A program made the position numbers and the translations under genes. DNA of 34,879 bases from Streptomyces soli (GTDB lineage Bacteria > Actinomycetota > Actinomycetes > Streptomycetales > Streptomycetaceae), in assembly GCF_003999195.1 (NCBI RefSeq), contig NZ_RJVR01000053.1, forward strand, positions 1 to 34,879, read 5' to 3'. How positions within the stretch are numbered: position 1 is the first letter of the stretch; the number at the start of each line of letters is the position of its first letter. Shown here piece after piece: positions 1 through 8,040 of this stretch. The notes beneath the pieces were generated by a model. The model did no database searches. It was not told the origin of the DNA and saw only the letters and a program-made list of their open reading frames with translations.

Positions 1-39
1 CGCAAGGGGGTCGGGGAGCTGGTGGCGGGGCTGGCCTGA
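1..39 (+). CDS. 3' end of an upstream gene (partial)
   Basis: The first frame is open from base 1 and reads twelve residues, RKGVGELVAGLA, before a TGA at 37-39. The ending looks like a normal protein C-terminus, and no competing gene is visible here. Only the last few codons are inside the window, so no product can be named. A near copy of this end lies about 140 bases downstream (157-182). Confidence 0.3.
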   Translation, partial: RKGVGELVAGLA

Positions 40-182
40 GGGTTGGCGGTGTGCTGGTGGAGGCTGGGGGTGCCCCTGGTACGGCGGCTGGAGGCCGGCG
101 CTGCCGCGCGAAGCCCGCGGAGCGGTGCGAGGGTGGCCGACAAGAGGGGCCAGGGCGGAGCTGGTGGCGGGGCCTGCCTGAG
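15..182. repeat. short direct repeat of the upstream gene's 3' end
   Basis: Bases 15-40 and 157-182 match at 24 of 26 positions, including a 16-base identical core (ggagctggtggcgggg). Read in the same register, the second copy gives AELVAGPA and a TGA, against GELVAGLA and a TGA in the first. This suggests a small tandem duplication of a gene end, now decayed. Bases 45-156 between the copies show no gene. Confidence 0.45.
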
Positions 183-206
183 GGGTTCTGTTCGGGCATG
201 CGCGGA

Positions 207-244
207 GGGGCCGCGGCGACCGGGTTGGCGGTCGGCGCGGCCCC
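207..244 (-). terminator. hairpin terminator after the DUF1996 gene
   Basis: The arms 207-222 and 229-244 are 16 bases each with one mismatch, around the loop ggttgg. The hairpin lies 20 bases beyond the stop codon of the minus-strand gene ending at 264. There is no T-tract, which is common for terminators in high-GC actinobacteria. It probably ends the DUF4142-DUF1996 transcript. Confidence 0.6.
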
Positions 245-263
245 TTGGCGTAGGGGGGTGGGG

Positions 264-1475
264 TCAGCCGCAGCGGCGGTTGGAGTTGATGCAGCTGACG
301 ACCTGGTTCATGAGGGAGGTGGGCATGAAGTTGGCGAAGTCGGCGTGGTCGGTGACGGGCTTGTGGAGTTGCTCGGGGAAGCTGTCGACGGCGAAGTTGG
401 TGCCGGTGTTGGCCGGGAGGGCGTACGTGAGGCGGTAGCGGAGCTGGGGGACGGCCTTGGTGTTGGCGGGGCAGGCACCGGCGGCGTCGGGGAAGACGAT
501 GTGGGTGCGGTGGTTGGCGCTGTCGGTGTTGACGCCGTCCCAGCAGCTCGGGAAGTTCAGGGTGCGTACGACCTTGCTGCCGGACGGGCAGAGCGGGTAC
601 TTGTCGGTGAGCTGGCGGTTCTCGAAGCCCGTGCAGCTCCAAGAGGCCTTGGCGTTGGCGACGCCGTTGGTGAAGGCCTTGGCGTCGCCCATGATGGCCT
701 TGAGGGTCGACGGCATGGCGGTGACCTTGGCGGTCGGGCTGCCCCGGAAGGTGATCGAGACCGTGGTCGGGGTCAGGATCGTGCCCGTGTTGCCGTCGGC
801 GTCGGCGGCGTCATTCGCGGAGCGGGTGCGCAGCACCGGCCAGAAGTACGCGGACTTGTCGCCCTGGGCGCACGTGGTTCCGGCGGCGGCGAGCGACTCG
901 TTGGTCGAGAAGCCGTCCGTGGACAGGTTGCCGACGTAGTCGTGCACGTGGTGGGCACCGTTGGAGACGCCGGGCGCGACGATGAAGTTGTCCGGGTTGA
1001 AGTGCCCGTTCCTGTTGCGGCCGCAGCGTGCGGTGAAGACACCGGACGAACCGCTGGACTGCTTCGCCACGCTCTGCACGTTCGGCTGCACGGAGTTGAT
1101 GTCGACGAAGTCGTCCGGCGACGGGCCGTTGGTGGTCACCGCGCCGCCGCCGGTCGCCGGGGCGGAGACAGAGGCAGAGGCGGGGGCGGAGGCCGGGGCC
1201 GAGGCGCTGGCTGAGGCGGAGGCGGACGCCGTGGCGGACGCTGACGCGGAGGCGCCGCTGTTCTGGCCCCAGTTCTTGTTCCAGCGCTTGTTGGCCTCCG
1301 TCTTGACCGATGAGGAGGTCGAGCCGGAGTTCCGCCAGTGCGCGGACGCGGTACCGGCGACCAGTGCGAAGGTGCCGCCCGACCCGACCAGGGCCAGCAC
1401 CGCTATCAGTACGAGGTGCTTGGTGCTCAACCGGCGTCGGCGTGACTGCTGTAGTCGTGGCATCAAAGGGCTCAT
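264..1475 (-). CDS. exported DUF1996 domain protein
   Basis: This is a 403-residue protein with a basic start and a signal/anchor helix at about 19-42. A low-complexity Ala-Ser-Pro linker spans about 73-108, followed by a DUF1996 domain from about 118 to the end. Family-like motifs are the histidine cluster HHVHDYVGN (175-183) and NFPSCWDG (307-314). The exported part has eight cysteines, fitting disulfides outside the cell. The start overlaps the stop of the upstream DUF4142 gene as ATGA, so the two are translationally coupled. DUF1996 has no established biochemical role in bacteria. The flexible linker suggests a domain projected from the membrane or wall (inference). A strong hairpin follows the gene. 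Confidence 0.9.
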   Translation of the reverse strand: MSPLMPRLQQSRRRRLSTKHLVLIAVLALVGSGGTFALVAGTASAHWRNSGSTSSSVKTEANKRWNKNWGQNSGASASASATASASASASASAPASAPASASVSAPATGGGAVTTNGPSPDDFVDINSVQPNVQSVAKQSSGSSGVFTARCGRNRNGHFNPDNFIVAPGVSNGAHHVHDYVGNLSTDGFSTNESLAAAGTTCAQGDKSAYFWPVLRTRSANDAADADGNTGTILTPTTVSITFRGSPTAKVTAMPSTLKAIMGDAKAFTNGVANAKASWSCTGFENRQLTDKYPLCPSGSKVVRTLNFPSCWDGVNTDSANHRTHIVFPDAAGACPANTKAVPQLRYRLTYALPANTGTNFAVDSFPEQLHKPVTDHADFANFMPTSLMNQVVSCINSNRRCG

Positions 1476-2221
1476 TTCGTCTGCGACTCAGGAGAAGAGG
1501 CCGCTGGGGGGAGGGAGAACGTGGGGGACGCGGTGACGATGACGGTGGGCGCACCGGCGCTGGGAGTGGGCGCCACCTGGGCGCTCGGATTCGTCGGGCT
1601 GGCGGTCGTGTTCGTCGCGATCTGGCCGAAGTCGACCAGGCCGGTCTCCTCCAGAACCTTCATGTGATCGAGCACCGTCGAGTTGGCCTGTTCGGCCAAC
1701 TGCCGCACCATCGTGTTCTGCGTCGTGGCCCTGACCTGCGCGATCACCGAGAACACCTGCCCATGGGCCAGCCGCACGATATTGGCGAACTTCTGGTCGA
1801 AGTCCGCCCCCGAGGCCGCTGACAGCGTCGCCAGAAAACCCTGCTGCTGCGGTGTCGGCTCGTTCGGCAGCGTGATCCCCAGCTGCGGGGCGATCTTGCG
1901 TACCGCCGCGTCCAGGTCCGTGTGACCGTCGATCAGATGCTGGCCCGCGGTCTTGACCGCAGCTGTCGTTCCCTTCTGCTCAGCCATCTGTCCCGCCGGG
2001 AATTCCCACAGGCCGGCCAGCCGCACCTTCGTCACAAAGGTGCGGTCCAGCGCGGTCAGCGGGCCGTACTGAGTGGCCACGGTCTGGGCATTGATGTTGC
2101 TTCTCGACCCCACCACGCCGCTGTTGAACGCGGACATGACGGGGTACATCAGAGCAACAACGGTCACGGCCAGCGCCCCCACGACGAGGCCGGTTCCCGT
2201 GACGTAACGGGTGGTTCGCAT
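1472..2221 (-). CDS. exported DUF4142 domain protein
   Basis: This is a 249-residue protein. The start at 2221 is chosen over a longer upstream frame because AGGAGG lies just before it (accaggaggcgcg then ATG). An N-terminal hydrophobic segment at about 7-27 is a signal or anchor. A helical DUF4142 domain (ferritin-like fold family) covers about 55-195, and a Pro/Thr/Ser/Ala-rich tail ends the protein. The region FDQKFANIVRLAHGQV is typical of the family. DUF4142 proteins are exported and of unknown function. The 4-base ATGA overlap with the DUF1996 gene implies that the two are made together and may act together at the cell surface. The promoter should lie in 2222-2415. Confidence 0.88.
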   Translation of the reverse strand: MRTTRYVTGTGLVVGALAVTVVALMYPVMSAFNSGVVGSRSNINAQTVATQYGPLTALDRTFVTKVRLAGLWEFPAGQMAEQKGTTAAVKTAGQHLIDGHTDLDAAVRKIAPQLGITLPNEPTPQQQGFLATLSAASGADFDQKFANIVRLAHGQVFSVIAQVRATTQNTMVRQLAEQANSTVLDHMKVLEETGLVDFGQIATNTTASPTNPSAQVAPTPSAGAPTVIVTASPTFSLPPAASSPESQTK

Positions 2222-2415
2222 CGCGCCTCCTGGTGCGAAGCAGCACCCCCTCGGGGGCGGCCTTGCACTCGGCTTTTCCAGATGCGACCGCACGTTAGTG
2301 CGTTAGATGCGTTCCGGATGAGGAATCGTCACGTATTCGCGAAAGCTGAGTTTCCAGGGGCCAGCGGTTGGTACGTTGTTGTGTTTTCCCCTGTGAATGG
2401 CGACAAAGCCGCAGG

Positions 2416-2859
2416 TCAGCGTGGGTTCGTAAAGAATTGTGGCGCAATTGAACGGAGCGCGCTGCCTATACGTATAAATACGTGTGCAGTGTGCTTCCGG
2501 GGTCCGGAACGCTCCCGCCACCAGGCGTCCAGGCGCCTGCGGACCGGGGCCGCCAGGGTGTCCGTGGAGAGCAGGTGCCCGGCGAAGCAGAGCGCGTCGC
2601 GGCGGTATCCGCCGGCCGGCATCGGGTGGCGGGCCGCGTAGGCCAGGAAGGTCGGCCGGTAGCCGTCGCCGAGGATGCGCGGGAGCTCCGGGGCGACCCG
2701 GGCGACGACACCGGCGCGCTTGGCGGCGAGGGCGCGGCTCTGCACGCGGATCCGGGCCCGGTCGAAGCCCTCGGGCACCGGGGTGCCGGCCACGAGCGCG
2801 GACAGCAGCGACGTCTGGGCCAGGGCGAGGCGCCGGCGCGCGGCGTCGGTCTCAGACAC
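2416..2859 (-). CDS. SCO6045-like C-terminal domain protein, DUF692 partner
   Basis: This is a 147-residue protein starting at a GTG (2859) that overlaps the last 8 bases of the DUF692 gene. Translation of the two is therefore coupled. It is Arg/Ala-rich and mostly helical, beginning [15 protein letters not shown]. It resembles the small domain that in streptomycetes accompanies or is fused to DUF692 proteins of the SCO6045 type. Such partners of MNIO enzymes usually help recognise the peptide substrate (established for other families such as MbnC). For this protein that role is an inference. No metal-binding or catalytic motif is evident. Confidence 0.75.
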   Translation of the reverse strand: MSETDAARRRLALAQTSLLSALVAGTPVPEGFDRARIRVQSRALAAKRAGVVARVAPELPRILGDGYRPTFLAYAARHPMPAGGYRRDALCFAGHLLSTDTLAAPVRRRLDAWWRERSGPRKHTAHVFIRIGSALRSIAPQFFTNPR

Positions 2860-3718
2860 TGTGGGCCTCCAGCACGGCTCGTATCGCGGCCAGTTCGGCG
2901 GCCAGCTCCCCGGCGGACGGGAAGTCCTCGTCGCGCTCCAGCAGGACGCCGGGCGGCTCGACCCGGGCGCGCAGCTCGGCCAGGACGTCCAGCACCGGCT
3001 GGCTGACCGGGTGGGCGTGGCTGTCGTGCCAGACGCCGTCCCGCTCGACGCCGCCCGCCACATGGACGTACGCGATGGCGTCCAGGGGCAGTTCGTCCAG
3101 CGCGGCGGCCGGGTCCTCCCCGCGGTTGACACGGTTGGTGTGCAGATTCGCGACGTCGATGAGGAGACGTACGCCGGTGCGCTCCACCAGCTCCGCGAGG
3201 AACGCGCCCTCGCTCAGCTCCTCGTAGCCGTCCGGCCAGGCGAGCAGCGCCGCGATGTTCTCCAGGGCGAGCGGCACGGGGAGGGTGTCCTGGGCGATCC
3301 GCACGTTCTCGCAGAGCACGTCCAGCGCGTCGCGGGTGCGGGGGACGGGGAGCAGGTGCCCGGCCTCCAGGCGCGGCGTGCCGGTCAGCGAGCCGCCGGC
3401 CCGTACGAAGGCGATGTGCTCGGTGACCAGCGGCGAGCCCAGCGCCTCGGCCCGCTCCGCGAGGGCGGACAGCCGCGCCGGGTCGGGGCGGTCGGCGCCG
3501 CCGAGGCCGAGGGCCACGCCGTGCGGGACGACGGTGATGCCCCGGCTGCGCAGCCGCAGCAGCGGTTCGGGGAGGTGGCCGGGGCAGATGTTCTCCGCGA
3601 CCACCTCGACCCAGTCGATCCCGGGCAGGCCCTCGATCGCGTCGGCGATCTCCGGCCGCCAGCCGATTCCGGTCCCGAGGGTTCCGCGGGTTCCGAGGGT
3701 CCCGAGCTTCTCGTTCAT
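2852..3718 (-). CDS. DUF692 family multinuclear iron (MNIO-type) enzyme
   Basis: This 288-residue protein has the TIM-barrel DUF692 fold. Likely metal ligands are visible: H66 (PHGV), E100-H101 (TEHIAF), E153-N154 (LENIAA), D188, N191 and H193 (IDVANLHTN), H219 (VHVAGG), D232, H234 and H236 (HDSHAH), and E261. Characterised relatives (MbnB, TglH, ChrH) are iron enzymes that oxidatively modify cysteines in peptides made on ribosomes. The substrate here is unknown, and no cysteine-rich precursor gene is adjacent. The N-terminus carries a small [11 protein letters not shown] repeat coded by a tandem DNA repeat, so a start a little downstream is possible. It overlaps the SCO6045-like gene. Confidence 0.88.
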   Translation of the reverse strand: MNEKLGTLGTRGTLGTGIGWRPEIADAIEGLPGIDWVEVVAENICPGHLPEPLLRLRSRGITVVPHGVALGLGGADRPDPARLSALAERAEALGSPLVTEHIAFVRAGGSLTGTPRLEAGHLLPVPRTRDALDVLCENVRIAQDTLPVPLALENIAALLAWPDGYEELSEGAFLAELVERTGVRLLIDVANLHTNRVNRGEDPAAALDELPLDAIAYVHVAGGVERDGVWHDSHAHPVSQPVLDVLAELRARVEPPGVLLERDEDFPSAGELAAELAAIRAVLEAHSV

Positions 3719-3776
3719 GCCCGGGTCATGGCCCAGGCGGGACCGGCCGAACCCTGCCAGGGGCGCATTCAGAGCT

Positions 3777-4502
3777 TCATTTGAGCTTCGAGTGGTCGGC
3801 GACGACGGTGCAGGACCCGGGGGCGATCTCCGTGAACCCCGCGTCGCGGACTATGGGCAGGCCCGAGGCGGTCAGCTCGGCCCACCGCTCGGGCGACGGC
3901 GTCCGCACGGCCAGCGGGAAGCCCGCGTCGCGCCAGGTCGCCCGGTCGGCGTCGGACAGCTCCCACCAGGCCAGCTGGGCGCCGTGCCCGGCCTGCGCCA
4001 TGGCCTTGCCGGCCGACATGTCGAGGTCGGGGCTGAGCCACAGCACCGGCACACCGGCCGCCGGGGCGGGCGGCGGCTCGGGGTCGTCCAGATCGGTGCC
4101 GGACACCTGGAGCTTGGCCAGCTCCTTCGGCCAGCCGTCCAGCGGCACCGGCGGAAAGACCCGTACCTCGGCGGCGGTCTCCTTCGCGGTGCCGGTGACC
4201 GTGATGCCGGGAAGCTCGGTCGCCTTCCGCCACTCCGCGCCTCGGGCCCGCCGGACGACCTTGCGGATGCGCGCGTCCTGCCAGTTCCGTACGGCCTCGG
4301 CCCACTCGCCGCCCTCGGCCGTCGCCCGCTCGTCCGAGAGCAGGGTGAGGACGGCGCGGGCCGCCGTCTCCAGGGCGTCGGTACGGGCCGGGGGCGCGGC
4401 GCGCTCGATACGTACGACGAGGGGCAGGACGAACTGCGGGGCCGCGTCGCGGTCGGCCGCCTCGTGCCGGAAGGGACTGGTCCCGGGGCTGGTGCTGGTC
4501 AC
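3777..4502 (-). CDS. PTH2-family peptidyl-tRNA hydrolase-like protein
   Basis: This 241-residue protein starts at GTG 4502, with AGGA seven bases upstream. The C-terminal 120 residues fit the PTH2 fold, with [15 protein letters not shown] near 165-180 and a closing [14 protein letters not shown]2 enzymes release peptides from stalled peptidyl-tRNAs. The first 110 residues are an extension rich in Ala and Arg that archaeal PTH2 proteins lack, so this is a longer actinobacterial subtype whose activity should not be assumed. It lies 58 bases upstream of the DUF692 gene on the same strand and may share its transcript. It is divergent from the GH16 gene. Confidence 0.8.
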   Translation of the reverse strand: MTSTSPGTSPFRHEAADRDAAPQFVLPLVVRIERAAPPARTDALETAARAVLTLLSDERATAEGGEWAEAVRNWQDARIRKVVRRARGAEWRKATELPGITVTGTAKETAAEVRVFPPVPLDGWPKELAKLQVSGTDLDDPEPPPAPAAGVPVLWLSPDLDMSAGKAMAQAGHGAQLAWWELSDADRATWRDAGFPLAVRTPSPERWAELTASGLPIVRDAGFTEIAPGSCTVVADHSKLK

Positions 4503-4608
4503 GGGCCAATCCTGCCATCAACCGGTCCGTCCCAATTGCCCCACCGGTGCAGCTACTGCCGTAGGCTGGCACGAAAGGGGTGGGGACTTCCGGCAGGGGG
4601 GCCGGCAC

Positions 4609-6021
4609 ATGGGCGCAACCTCCACACGCTTGGTCGTGTTGGCAGGCGGCTTGGTACTGGCCATGGTGGCGGCGGTGGTCGCCGTCGTGGCCTTCACGGG
4701 TGACGACAGTACGTCCGGCGGCGACGCCGGCGGCGGCGACAAGACCAACGACAGCGGCTGGACCCAGGTCTTCCGGGACGACTTCGACGGCACCGCCGGC
4801 AGTCTGCCCGCCAAGGACAGCTGGCTGATCGACAAGGGCACGGGCTACCCCGGCGGCGCGGATCACTGGGGCACCGGCGAGATCGAGACGTACACCGACA
4901 GTACGAAGAACGTGAGCCTGGACGGTAAGGGCAACCTTCGCATCACGCCGCTGCGCGACAACCAGGGCGCCTGGACCTCGGCCCGCATCGAGTCCGTACG
5001 CGAGGACTTCCAGCCGCCGCAGCACGGCACCCTGCGCGTGGAGTCCCGCGTGCAGCTGCCGGACGTGACCGGGGCGCAGGCCAAGGGGTACTGGTCGGCC
5101 TTCTGGCTGCTGGGCGCGGGGGTGCGGGGCAATCCCAACTCCTGGCCCGGCATCGGCGAGTTCGACGTGCTGGAGCATGTCAACGGCATCGGCGAGATCC
5201 GGGGCACCCTGCACTGCGGCACCGAGCCCGGCGGCCCCTGCGACGAGCACAACGGGCGGGGCTCGGGGACGACCTGCCCCGGCTCGCCGTGCGCGGGCAA
5301 CTTTCATACATATGCCTTCGAATGGGACCGCAGCAGCTCGCCCGAGGAGCTGCGCTGGTACGTCGACGGCAAGAAGTTCTGGTCCGTGAAGGCCACCGAC
5401 GTCGACGCGCAGACCTGGAAGCAGGCCGTCCACAACAGCAGCTTCATCCTCTTCAACCTGGCCATCGGCGGCGACTTCCCCAACGGCCAGGCCCAGGCCA
5501 CCACCCCGGACGCGGGCACCAAGCCCGGCGTGCCGATGGTGATCGACTACGTCTCCGTACGCAGCCGTGGCGGCACACCGCAGGCCACCACCGGACCGCG
5601 CACCGGCTTCAAGGCGAGCGGCCCCATCCGGGCCGAGTACGCCACCAGCCAGCAGGGCACCGCCGTACAGCCCAGCACCGACCGGGCGGAGAAGGGCGGC
5701 GGGCACACGGTGGGCTGGCTCGGCGACGGCGACATGCTGCGCTTCGACGGCGTGACGTTCACCGGCGACACCCACTTCCGCGCGCGGGTCGCCTCGGGCG
5801 GCGGCGTGGCCACCGAGGGCGGCAAGATCGAGGTGCGGCTCGACAGCCCGACAGCCGCGCCGATCGGAACCCTGGAGCCGGGGAACACCGGCGGCTGGCA
5901 GACGTGGAAGACGCTCAGCGCGGAGATCCCGTCAACGACGGGATCCCACGACGTCTTCCTGACCTTCGCCGCGCCTCAGCCCGACGACTTCGTCAATCTG
6001 AACTGGGTCGGCTTCAGCTGA
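4609..6021 (+). CDS. secreted GH16 endo-beta-glucanase with CBM6
   Basis: This is a 470-residue protein. The start ATG at 4609 is placed just ahead of a signal/anchor helix (about 7-29), followed by a Gly/Asp/Ser linker. The GH16 domain spans about 50-318 with the catalytic signature GEFDVLEHV. E184 is the predicted nucleophile, D186 the assisting residue and E189 the acid/base. A carbohydrate-binding module of the CBM6 type follows at about 337-470 (IRAEY start, FVNLNWVGFS end). GH16 members usually cut beta-1,3 or mixed beta-1,3/1,4-glucans; exact specificity cannot be read here. It converges on glxA and shares a hairpin terminator with it. In S. coelicolor/lividans the glxA neighbour is the GH6 protein CslZ, so a different glucanase occupies this position here. 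Confidence 0.93.
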   Translation: MGATSTRLVVLAGGLVLAMVAAVVAVVAFTGDDSTSGGDAGGGDKTNDSGWTQVFRDDFDGTAGSLPAKDSWLIDKGTGYPGGADHWGTGEIETYTDSTKNVSLDGKGNLRITPLRDNQGAWTSARIESVREDFQPPQHGTLRVESRVQLPDVTGAQAKGYWSAFWLLGAGVRGNPNSWPGIGEFDVLEHVNGIGEIRGTLHCGTEPGGPCDEHNGRGSGTTCPGSPCAGNFHTYAFEWDRSSSPEELRWYVDGKKFWSVKATDVDAQTWKQAVHNSSFILFNLAIGGDFPNGQAQATTPDAGTKPGVPMVIDYVSVRSRGGTPQATTGPRTGFKASGPIRAEYATSQQGTAVQPSTDRAEKGGGHTVGWLGDGDMLRFDGVTFTGDTHFRARVASGGGVATEGGKIEVRLDSPTAAPIGTLEPGNTGGWQTWKTLSAEIPSTTGSHDVFLTFAAPQPDDFVNLNWVGFS

Positions 6022-6057
6022 TCACTCGACTAGGGCCGGGCAGGCCCTAGGTGATCA
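6019..6057. terminator. shared bidirectional terminator containing both stop codons
   Basis: The 33-base gap between the convergent GH16 and glxA genes is one inverted repeat. The inner arms TAGGGCC (6031-6037) and GGCCCTA (6043-6049) enclose the loop GGGCA. The outer arms TGATCAC (6019-6025) and GTGATCA (6051-6057) contain the TGA stop of each gene. The symmetry lets it work in both directions. Confidence 0.75.
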
Positions 6058-8016
6058 CTTGATGTGGACCCAGCGGGCCACGGACGGCACGCCCTTCTTG
6101 TCGGCGACGAAGAGCATGTACCAACCGGAGGGCACCAGCGCCGAGTTCTTCGGGATGGTGGTGGTGATGCCCGACGCGGTCTTCTTGAAGTCCAGTGCGA
6201 TGGACCGCTGCTGGACGTCCGTGACATGCGTGACCGAGCTCGGCCGCATCAGCCGCACGGTGGCGATCTTCGACGCGTCGGAAGTGGTGAAGTCGGCCGA
6301 CTTGCCGCGTACCGCTTCCGTGGTGCCGCCGGTCACCTGAGGCCGCTCGCCGCCCTGGTAGAGGTATGCGGGGGTGTAGATCTCGATGCGCTTCTCGAAG
6401 GTAGGCGGCAGGGTGTCGCTCTTGTCGCCGAAGAGCGGGTTCGAGCCGAAGGTGACCACTCGTCCGTCGGGCAGCAGCAGCGCCTCCGAGTGGTAGTCGC
6501 GGCCGACCGTGGGGTCGGCGGCGCTGGTGAAGGTGTTGGTGTCCGGGTGGTACGTCTGCGCCTTGAGGATATCGCTGCCGTGCTTGCCCCGGTAGTCGCC
6601 GGAGCCGCCGGTGGTGAAGACGGTGTCGTCCGGCATGATCACGGCGCTGAGATAGCGGGTGCCGCCGGCCGGCAGGTCGGGGCCCGCGGTGAACTTCGGG
6701 TCCTGCTTGGACAGGTCGATGATGTCGGTGTGCGCGGTGGAGACCCGGGACTCGCCGGGCTTGCCGCCGCCGAGGATCATCACCTTCTGGTCCTGGGCGG
6801 GCGGCAGCAGCACCGAGGGGCTGGTCTCTCGCGTGTTCGCGTCGCGCAGCCCGGGGACAGTGGTGAAGGTGTTCTTCTTCCAGTCCCAGATGCCGGGCAC
6901 GCGGCCCTTGGTCGGCGGTCCGTAGCCGCCGTTGGAGCCGGAGTAGAAGAGCTTCTGGTCGGCGGTGAGGAAGAGCGCCGGGTAGGTCGGGAAGTAGTGG
7001 GTGGCGGCGGGCAACCAGGTTTTGGTCTTCGGGTCGAAGATCTCGTTCTGCCCGTTGAGGATGTAGCCGGTGTCGTCCAGCCCGGAGACGGTCATGATCT
7101 TGTTGTCCGGCAGTGTGACCAGGGTCGGGTACCAGCGGGCGTACTGCATGGGCTGGACCTTCTCGTACTGCTCGGTTGCGGGGTTGAACTCGTAGGCGGC
7201 CTTGATCCCCTGGTAGTCCTGCTTGTTGAAGTTGATCGCCTTGGCCATGCCGTAGAGCGTCTCGCCGCTGTTGCCCTTCAGGCCCTTGACGCGGAACTGG
7301 GTCATCTTCTTGACGGCCTTGTCCTTGTCCTTGTCCCGGGCCTCGACGAAGACCGCCTGCTGGGCGGTGACCACGACGGTCTTGGGAGCCTTCACGCCCT
7401 GCTTGTTCCGCACCATCTTGGTGACCTTGGTGGCGGCGGGGACGACGAGATTGTCATTGCTGACGTACTCGTCGCCGGTCGGCGATACGAAGACCGTGCC
7501 CTTGGGCACCTTGCGCGGGCGGTTCGGGTCCTCGTTCCTGACCTGCATGGTGCCGCCGGCCTTCTTCACGTCCGGCTTGAGCACTTCGTAGCGCAGGGTG
7601 CCGCCTGCCACCAGGACCTGCCCGTCCGCGAGTGAGGCGTGGCCGGCGCAGAACATGTCGGCGGGGGTGTGGATCAGCTTGTAGGTGTTCTTGACCGGAT
7701 CCCAGAGCAGCGTCCTGAAGGTGCCGGCCTTGAAGTTGTCCTTCTCGTTGCCGGACCCGGCGATGATCAGCACTTTGCCGTTGTTCAGCAGCGTCGCGTG
7801 GATGGCGTTCACTTGGAACGCCTCCGGGATGTTGACGACGGTCCAGGACCCGTACTGGCGCTTGTACTCGGGTCGGGAGATGGCGTACTCGTGGTATTTC
7901 ACCTGGGCGAAGCTGATGGCCGCCGGTGCGTTCATCCCGGTGAAGGCGAGGAAGACGGTGCTGCCGATGGCCAGCCGCTTCGTTCTGAGCGTTGGCCGGA
8001 AGATCGACTCTGACAA
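6055..8016 (-). CDS. glxA: GlxA copper radical oxidase (galactose oxidase-like)
   Basis: This 653-residue protein has an uncleaved signal/anchor helix at about 14-36, then a seven-bladed Kelch propeller and a C-terminal Ig-like domain. The full copper-radical site is visible: C123 (MFCAGH) to cross-link with Y296, the stacking W295 (ARWYPT), axial Y508 with H509 (RDYHSEALLLPDG), and H597 (SVTHVTD). It is closely similar to Streptomyces lividans GlxA, which oxidises terminal groups of the CslA-made glycan and is needed for normal hyphal tips and development. The start is TTG at 8016, supported by AGGGGGG upstream; no ATG precedes the anchor. It lies 24 bases after cslA, so the two form an operon. 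Confidence 0.97.
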   Translation of the reverse strand: MSESIFRPTLRTKRLAIGSTVFLAFTGMNAPAAISFAQVKYHEYAISRPEYKRQYGSWTVVNIPEAFQVNAIHATLLNNGKVLIIAGSGNEKDNFKAGTFRTLLWDPVKNTYKLIHTPADMFCAGHASLADGQVLVAGGTLRYEVLKPDVKKAGGTMQVRNEDPNRPRKVPKGTVFVSPTGDEYVSNDNLVVPAATKVTKMVRNKQGVKAPKTVVVTAQQAVFVEARDKDKDKAVKKMTQFRVKGLKGNSGETLYGMAKAINFNKQDYQGIKAAYEFNPATEQYEKVQPMQYARWYPTLVTLPDNKIMTVSGLDDTGYILNGQNEIFDPKTKTWLPAATHYFPTYPALFLTADQKLFYSGSNGGYGPPTKGRVPGIWDWKKNTFTTVPGLRDANTRETSPSVLLPPAQDQKVMILGGGKPGESRVSTAHTDIIDLSKQDPKFTAGPDLPAGGTRYLSAVIMPDDTVFTTGGSGDYRGKHGSDILKAQTYHPDTNTFTSAADPTVGRDYHSEALLLPDGRVVTFGSNPLFGDKSDTLPPTFEKRIEIYTPAYLYQGGERPQVTGGTTEAVRGKSADFTTSDASKIATVRLMRPSSVTHVTDVQQRSIALDFKKTASGITTTIPKNSALVPSGWYMLFVADKKGVPSVARWVHIK

Positions 8017-8040
8017 GGTGCGATTCCCCCCTGGAATCCT

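Noticed and set aside
43..438. 131-residue plus-strand frame near the left end
   Set aside because: Mostly antisense to the DUF1996 gene and its terminator; composition looks random.
1133..1260. tandem-looking GC repeat in the DUF1996 gene, considered as CRISPR or VNTR
   Set aside because: It is the coding sequence of an Ala-Ser linker; there are no regular spacers.
2303..2521. 72-residue minus-strand frame
   Set aside because: Overlaps the SCO6045-like gene end out of frame, with no motif and no ribosome site; the DUF4142 promoter region is the better reading of 2303-2415.
3781..4608. in-frame extension of the GH16 protein to 3781
   Set aside because: This part is antisense to the Pth2-like gene; the signal peptide starts at ATG 4609.
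3769..5775. 668-residue minus-strand frame
   Set aside because: Overlaps both the Pth2-like gene and the GH16 gene out of frame; no homology visible.
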